The notes under the pieces were generated by a model. It was given only the letters and a program-made list of their open reading frames with translations, made no database searches and was not told the DNA's origin. From Gemmatimonadota bacterium (GTDB lineage: Bacteria; Latescibacterota; UBA2968; UBA8231): a stretch of 8,024 nucleotides of DNA. A program made the position numbers and the translations under genes. Location of the stretch: positions 1 to 8,024 of the forward strand of contig VXZF01000563.1 of assembly GCA_009845645.1 (NCBI GenBank), read 5' to 3'. Positions 1 to 4,785 of this stretch are shown piece after piece (the first letter of the stretch is position 1; each line of letters opens with the position of its first letter).

Positions 1-240
1 GTGATCGCCGCCGCCCATCAAGTAAAAGAGCGGCCAGTTGTGGAAGCTCTCGTACGCGTCGTCGAGGCCATCGATGCTGCTAAAGTCCTCTGTGGGCGGC
101 CACAGCACCGAACCGTCCGGGCGCACGTAGCGCTCCATGAGTGGATGAACGGACGCGTCCATCAGGTCGATTAGGCTGCGCTCGAGAACGGCCCATTCGG
201 GCGGCTCGACAAATGGTATATTCGCTTCAACTCTTACCAC
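1..240 (-). CDS. Unrecognised protein, N-terminal 80 residues (partial)
   Basis: The reading frame is open from a GTG start at 240 to the window edge, so only the first 80 residues are visible and the C-terminus lies outside. I chose this GTG because GAGGAG sits 6 nt upstream (247-252), overlapping the stop of the preceding gene; the frame also stays open further upstream, so the start is not forced. The visible part shows no signal peptide or membrane segment. It is rich in aromatic and acidic residues: PPEWAVLERSLIDLMDA at about residues 13-29, DGLDDAYESFHNWPLFYL at about 57-74, then a GGGD turn. I do not recognise a named family. The helical, Trp/Tyr-rich look would suit an alpha/alpha-toroid carbohydrate-type fold, but that is a weak impression. 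It follows the chaperone-like gene with a 10-nt gap, so it is probably co-transcribed; without a leader it may be cytoplasmic and functionally separate from the envelope genes upstream. Confidence 0.75.
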   Translation of the reverse strand, partial: MVRVEANIPFVEPPEWAVLERSLIDLMDASVHPLMERYVRPDGSVLWPPTEDFSSIDGLDDAYESFHNWPLFYLMGGGDH

Positions 241-246
241 TTCAGT

Positions 247-252
247 CTCCTC
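247..252 (-). promoter_or_regulatory. Shine-Dalgarno for the terminal partial gene
   Basis: GAGGAG on the minus strand lies 6 nt before the GTG at 240 and overlaps the TGA stop (251-253) of the upstream gene. It is the main support for choosing the GTG start, and it suggests that translation of the two genes is coupled. Confidence 0.7.
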
Positions 253-1930
253 ATGTGTTGCGGACGAGGGCCTCCACCTGCGCGCGAAAGACCTCGATCT
301 GCGCCGCGTATTCGTGGCGCAATTGGATGATGAATTGCCCGAAGAGCCGCTCCTGCTTTTGGCGGCGCACCAGTGCCCGAGCGCGGCGCTCGGCTTGTGC
401 AAAGGGCCTTGGTGCGGCGTTGATCGTCGAATCGAGCAATCGAAAAATGGCGTAGTACGGACCGCTGATCGGCTCGGAGCTTAGCACCTCGGCGGCCGCG
501 ACCTCCAAGGCGATGGGACCGATGAATGCGCCGATTTTTTGCCCTTGTGCCGCCTCAAAGAGCGGGACGAACTGTTGCTTCTCCCAAGGATGCAGGTGGA
601 ATTCGCCCTGATTGGCTTTGCCGCGCCGGCGCAGGGTGTGCTCGGCGGCCAGCGCGCCCAAGTCACCGCCGCGTTCCACTTCCTCGCGCAATGCGAGCGC
701 CTCCTCCTCGGTGCGAACTAAAATTTCCTGTACGCCAATCGATTCGAGGGGGCGGAAAAGGTTGGGGTGGCGGTCATAGAACGCTTGGGCTTCTTCGCGG
801 CTGGCGAAGACGCCATCGACCACGTCCCGGCGCATGGCCACCAGCAGATTCGATAGCTGCCGCTCTTGGAACCAAGCGACCACTGCTTCTTCGCGGTCAA
901 CGCCCGCCGTGTACGCGCCGGCCAACAGCAGCGCGCGCGGTTCGACGATGTCTCGGACGAACCAGTCGAACTGCTCGGGCGCGTCCTCTGGGAAGCCAAC
1001 GCCTAGCTCGCGGGCGAAATCGAGCTGATCGCCGTTTGTTAATGTGGCGCTCTCGTGCTCGTAGATCGGGTGCTCGCGCTCCTCTGCAGTAAACGCCTTA
1101 GCTCCCTGCCCAATGCGCTCGCGCACGCGCTCCAAGGCTTGGTCGTGAACCACAAAGTCGAGTTCCTGCCGCAAGCGGGCCGACAGCGCCTGTACGGCCG
1201 GCGGCAGCTTCTCCTTGAGCAGTTCGGCCTCGATGACCGACTGCACGACCGAGAGCTTGACCGGCACTTCGGCTGTTATCTCGTACACGCCGAACTGGTC
1301 GTTGAAGAGCACTGGCTCCGAGAACTGGCCCAGTGCCAGCGGAAAGACCTTCTCCTGCAAGATGCGTGGGTACAGCTCGTCCTTGATCAGGTAGCGGCCC
1401 CCCTCTAGCTGGGTCTCATCGAGCAGGTTATGGCTAGCCCATGTGTCGAAATCGTCGCCGCCTTCCAAGGCCGCCTTGATTGCTCGCGCCTCTTCTATTG
1501 TAGCGACTACGATGCGCCGCACTTGCACGGCGCGGTCGCGGCCCGTCTCTCGCTGGTGGGCCAGCATTTCCTCTTGCGTGTGGACGATCTTGTCGTACAC
1601 CTCTAGCTGCAAAAAGCGGCGCAAGACGCGGTCGCTATGCAGTTTGTCCATCTTGCGGCGGAAGTCGGCGCGCTGGTCGAGACCCCGCTTCTTGGCCTCC
1701 AGGACCATGAGCTCCTTGTCGATTATGGTCTGCAGGTAGTCGAAATAGGCGTCCGCACCCGTCTTCTTGCTCCGCAGATCGGGGTGCAGCCTTTCTTCAA
1801 ACTCCAGCAATTGGGGGGCGTCGATTTCCATCTCGCCGACTCGGGCCACCACCAAGTCCTCGGTGGGGGTGCCGCAGCTCCAGCAAACGAGGAGCCACAG
1901 CCAATATACCGCGTGCTTCGATCTACTCAC
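251..1930 (-). CDS. SurA/PpiC-like periplasmic folding factor, putative lipoprotein
   Basis: This encodes a 559-residue parvulin-family protein, expected to act as a chaperone or prolyl isomerase for exported proteins. Residues 1-18 form a short basic then hydrophobic leader ending at Cys19 (LLVCWSCG); the lipobox is atypical because Cys and Trp occupy -3 and -2. A SurA_N-like helical region follows (about 26-130), then a PpiC-like domain (about 135-222), a second helical linker (about 230-395), a second PpiC-like domain (about 398-502, with GGDLGALAAEHT) and a basic coiled C-terminal tail. The helical-plus-PpiC order repeats, giving a SurA-like architecture. The histidines usual in active parvulins (HIL and FGYHI positions) appear to be replaced in both domains, so a holdase-type chaperone role is more likely than isomerase activity. 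I chose the GTG at 1930, which overlaps the preceding stop by 8 nt and gives a compact leader; a TTG at 1954 would add 8 residues. Lying directly downstream of two large exported proteins, it probably serves them. Confidence 0.88.
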   Translation of the reverse strand: MSRSKHAVYWLWLLVCWSCGTPTEDLVVARVGEMEIDAPQLLEFEERLHPDLRSKKTGADAYFDYLQTIIDKELMVLEAKKRGLDQRADFRRKMDKLHSDRVLRRFLQLEVYDKIVHTQEEMLAHQRETGRDRAVQVRRIVVATIEEARAIKAALEGGDDFDTWASHNLLDETQLEGGRYLIKDELYPRILQEKVFPLALGQFSEPVLFNDQFGVYEITAEVPVKLSVVQSVIEAELLKEKLPPAVQALSARLRQELDFVVHDQALERVRERIGQGAKAFTAEEREHPIYEHESATLTNGDQLDFARELGVGFPEDAPEQFDWFVRDIVEPRALLLAGAYTAGVDREEAVVAWFQERQLSNLLVAMRRDVVDGVFASREEAQAFYDRHPNLFRPLESIGVQEILVRTEEEALALREEVERGGDLGALAAEHTLRRRGKANQGEFHLHPWEKQQFVPLFEAAQGQKIGAFIGPIALEVAAAEVLSSEPISGPYYAIFRLLDSTINAAPRPFAQAERRARALVRRQKQERLFGQFIIQLRHEYAAQIEVFRAQVEALVRNT

Positions 1931-4781
1931 TAAGTCCTGCTTGTACTGTGACAAAAGTCAATCCACTGGTTTCGGTGCGGGCCTTCTCCTCCGCGAGTTC
2001 TATTTGCCGCTTGTCAATGCGCAGTCCCACTTGGGACATGAGCTTATAGCCCAAGTACGATGTCGTATTGGACAATTGCACGGCAAAGGACGTCTCGTTG
2101 TAATCCCCGGTGGGATCACCTGCGTTGACGGTGGCCTCTTCTACAACCATGTCGCGGAAGTGCAAGTACTCCGTGCCGAATTGTACGACCGAGCGCTTCA
2201 TAAAAGGCACCTTTACCAATACCGAGGCCAGCGCGCTCCAGTCGCGGCGTTCGGCCGTGGGGGTGCCTAGCTGCCGCTCGATATTGAACGGGGTATCGTC
2301 CATGAACAGCTCGTGCTTGAGGCGCGGCCGCGCGGTTATGCGGCCCAGATGCACTGGATATTCGGCCTTGTTGATCAGCCCCAAGCGCCGCGCATTGCGT
2401 TGCAAAGGGCGGCCATCGCGGTCAACGGCATCTTCACGCCGTTGCTGTATTAATTCATACAGCAGCTTGCTCTCGCTCTGGAGGCCAGCGCGACCGCGGC
2501 GCTCAGCGCCTATCCACAGCTTGTTGACCAAGGCGTCGCCCATGCCCAGCGGATCGCGGATGGCAGTCATGCCGCCAGGGGAATTGCTCGGGCGGCCGAG
2601 CACGGGGCGCAGTTGAATCCACTGCACCAAGTCTTCGGCGATCTCATCGGCGGCCCACTTGAGCGAATTATACGCCGTCAGCGTGCCCAATCCGGCAAAG
2701 CTCTGTTCGTACGCCAGCAGGGCATAGTACGTGCGGTTGCGCGCACCCGTCGTCGGCTTGCGCTCCCACACCTGCCCAGTCGTCAGCTTGATTTCGGGCC
2801 GGAGTTCCGCGCTTAGATAGGCGTTGTACCCGCGTCGGTCGCGCTTGTAGGGGTAGTCGGGCTCGTCGTCGTTTTCAAAGCGGTCGCCCCACCCGTTGTT
2901 GTTCAAGTCGAGGGCAAAGAGATACTCGGGCCGATCGACATTGTAGCGCAGAAAAGGCTCTTCGTAGTCGGGCAAGAAATTGGGACGCTCGCGCAGATCG
3001 TTTTGATTGAAGTCGGAAATGAAGTCGTTGTTCTCGTCGAGGCCGGGGAAGACCGCGTCGTCGGCAAAACCCTCAAAGGTGCGCGCGCGGCCCTGGCGCT
3101 GCTCACCAATGCGGCCGTCGTCAAAGCGGCGCTTTTGGTCGTTGATGCGGTCGTTGTCGTCGTTGTCATCGACAAAATCGTACACGTGCCGCGACCGCGC
3201 TTCGTCGTCGTTGGACCAATCCACCCGGCCGCCGCTATCGACAAAGCGCGGGCTCGTGTCGTACTCGGCGTCTAGGCCGAATGCTTCGCCAAAAAAGAAA
3301 AACGGTGCAAAGCGGCGCGAGACATTGAACATCCAGCCGAGGGCCGCGCGATCTCCGCCAATGCCCGAGGACGCCTTGTGCGTATCCCGAGTCCGCGTCG
3401 GGTACTGGGTGAACTGGTGGTTGACGTTGAATTCGCCGTACACGCGGAAGCCAACCCAATCGTCGGCTTGGAGCGTCAACCCAGCTACCTGCGTCGCCGT
3501 CGGCAGCCCGTAGTCAAAGACCACTGTCCGCTGGTTGGAGTTGTCCCAGACGTTGCCCTCGGCCCGGGCGACCGTGCGAAACTGCGGCTGCTCGCCGCTG
3601 GGACTGTTGTCGGTCTGGCGGTTGGACGTGACCTCTACCTTGTAATCGTTGCCCAACACCAAGCGGAAGCGCACCCGGCTGATTTGGTTGACCAAGTCCG
3701 CGCTCGGCACCACGGCCTCTAGATCCATGACCGCCGGATCTTCGTCGGAGAATACGTATTCAAGCAAAATCTGGCTCGCCTCGCCCCGGCCCTCGGCCGT
3801 CAGAAAGCCGCCCCGCTCGATTCCACCGACGATGCGCGGCGCAAAGCCAATCTCGCTGCCAATCAGCAGGGTGTCGCGGTCGCCGATCCGCGTCTCAATC
3901 TCAATGTCGCTGCCAAAAAGCACGGCCCCGCCGCCCTCGTCTTCGGGCGAATCGTCGGTCAGCCGCACCACGATGCGGTCGATGCGTCCGTCTAGCTGGC
4001 CGCTCGTCAGCTTGCCCTTGAGCGGGTGGCCCTCAAAGCGGTCGGAAGCCGTCCGGCCGTTGTGCGCGTTGAGAAAGGTGCCGCCGATCCGCGTCGTAGC
4101 ACCCAAGTCCAAGACCACGCGCCCGCCGATGAGGTTGGTGAAATTGTCCTCTGTCACGGGAAAGGGGTCCGTGCGGAACAGCGGCAAGTTGATCCGCGAC
4201 ATGAGCACAGTGGCCGTCAGGCGGTCGGCCGCGTAGTTGAACATAACCCCGTTGTACGCGGTCTTGCGAAAGGTCATGGGCGTCAGCATGGCGAATATCT
4301 CGTCGCCGATGAGCACCGAAAAGTAGTGCTGACCCTTGGTGTCGCCGGCAATGACCAAGTTGCTAAACCACGAGCCGTATTGGCCGGCCTGCAAAATGCT
4401 CGAGCCGCCCGAGCCGGTCGGCTGGATCTGACGCCAGTCGTAGATCAACCAACCCTTGTTCAAGAAGCGCCCGTAGAGGTCATAGAAGTACCCGCCCTCC
4501 AACCCCGGATCGAGGTAGCGCCGGTATGGGTCCCGCGCGTAGTTGGTGTAGGCCCACTGCCGGCGGTACTCACCGGCGATTTCCTGCGGCAGATACCACT
4601 TCTGCAACGAGGGATAGACAGCCTCCATGCGCAGCCCCGTGCCGGCCGAATAGTAGATCGGCTGGCCCGTTTCAATGCGGCCCAAGCGGCTGCCGTAATC
4701 CTCGCGCTGGGCGTTGAGCGGCGCGGCCCCAAGCAGCGCGACCCAGCAGAGAGCGCCGACGCGGCGCAAACTGGCGTTCAT
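1923..4781 (-). CDS. Large exported beta-rich protein with EF-hand-like loop (paralog 2)
   Basis: This is a 952-residue exported protein of a family I cannot name, clearly paralogous to the gene just upstream. A Sec signal peptide (basic MNASLRR, hydrophobic core, PLNA then Gln25) predicts cleavage after residue 24. Conserved blocks shared with the paralog, in order, are: KWYLPQE...YTNYARD...FYDLYG...GWLIYDW (about 61-116), DDSPED (276-281), LVLGNDYKVEV with GNVWDNSNQ and VVFDYGLP (about 374-427), VDDNDDNDR (537-545), DENNDFISDFNQND (582-595), PDYEEPFLRY (604-613) and DLNNNGWGDRFE (625-636). The last matches a 12-residue EF-hand calcium loop at positions 1, 3, 5, 6, 9 and 12, although the usual hydrophobic residue at 8 is Gly. 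Residues after about 650 alternate polar and hydrophobic residues, as in outer-membrane beta-strands, ending in FVTVQAGLSE without a terminal aromatic. Compared with its paralog it carries about 16 extra charged residues before VFPG. It starts 4 nt after the paralog with GGAG 7 nt upstream. An outer-membrane or surface location is inferred; its function is unknown. Confidence 0.85.
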   Translation of the reverse strand: MNASLRRVGALCWVALLGAAPLNAQREDYGSRLGRIETGQPIYYSAGTGLRMEAVYPSLQKWYLPQEIAGEYRRQWAYTNYARDPYRRYLDPGLEGGYFYDLYGRFLNKGWLIYDWRQIQPTGSGGSSILQAGQYGSWFSNLVIAGDTKGQHYFSVLIGDEIFAMLTPMTFRKTAYNGVMFNYAADRLTATVLMSRINLPLFRTDPFPVTEDNFTNLIGGRVVLDLGATTRIGGTFLNAHNGRTASDRFEGHPLKGKLTSGQLDGRIDRIVVRLTDDSPEDEGGGAVLFGSDIEIETRIGDRDTLLIGSEIGFAPRIVGGIERGGFLTAEGRGEASQILLEYVFSDEDPAVMDLEAVVPSADLVNQISRVRFRLVLGNDYKVEVTSNRQTDNSPSGEQPQFRTVARAEGNVWDNSNQRTVVFDYGLPTATQVAGLTLQADDWVGFRVYGEFNVNHQFTQYPTRTRDTHKASSGIGGDRAALGWMFNVSRRFAPFFFFGEAFGLDAEYDTSPRFVDSGGRVDWSNDDEARSRHVYDFVDDNDDNDRINDQKRRFDDGRIGEQRQGRARTFEGFADDAVFPGLDENNDFISDFNQNDLRERPNFLPDYEEPFLRYNVDRPEYLFALDLNNNGWGDRFENDDEPDYPYKRDRRGYNAYLSAELRPEIKLTTGQVWERKPTTGARNRTYYALLAYEQSFAGLGTLTAYNSLKWAADEIAEDLVQWIQLRPVLGRPSNSPGGMTAIRDPLGMGDALVNKLWIGAERRGRAGLQSESKLLYELIQQRREDAVDRDGRPLQRNARRLGLINKAEYPVHLGRITARPRLKHELFMDDTPFNIERQLGTPTAERRDWSALASVLVKVPFMKRSVVQFGTEYLHFRDMVVEEATVNAGDPTGDYNETSFAVQLSNTTSYLGYKLMSQVGLRIDKRQIELAEEKARTETSGLTFVTVQAGLSE
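1935..1938 (-). promoter_or_regulatory. Weak ribosome binding site inside upstream gene end
   Basis: AGGA on the minus strand lies 4 nt before the GTG at 1930, inside the last codons of the 952-residue gene. It is short and closely spaced, so initiation probably depends on ribosomes finishing the upstream gene at the overlapping GTGAGTAG junction. The alternative TTG at 1954 has no better site. Confidence 0.4.
2874..2909 (-). other. EF-hand-like calcium loop in paralog 2
   Basis: The codons encode DLNNNGWGDRFE (residues 625-636), the counterpart of the loop in the upstream paralog. All putative ligand positions (1, 3, 5, 9, 12) and Gly6 are kept; position 8 is Gly instead of Ile. Retention of every ligand in both copies supports a functional metal site. 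Confidence 0.5.
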
Positions 4782-4785
4782 GCCG

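Noticed and set aside
241..256. ATG overlapping the chaperone stop (ATGA) as start of the last gene
   Set aside because: That frame closes after six codons (ATGAGGAGACTGAAGTGGTAA is cut short by TAA). The GTG at 240 opens the long frame.
526..1092. A 188-codon plus-strand open frame antisense to the chaperone gene
   Set aside because: It is rich in Arg, Pro and Ala without domain motifs. The opposite strand carries a clear SurA/PpiC-like protein.
3140..3175. GTCGTT-like trinucleotide run on the plus strand, with a similar run near 5950-5970
   Set aside because: It is explained by Asp/Asn codons of the conserved VDDNDD stretch in both paralogs, so it is not an independent repeat element.
4534..4550. 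A 17-nt exact match with 7328-7344, considered as a possible repeat or recombination site
   Set aside because: Both copies encode the conserved YTNYAR block of the paralogs in the same frame, so the match follows from gene duplication and protein constraint.
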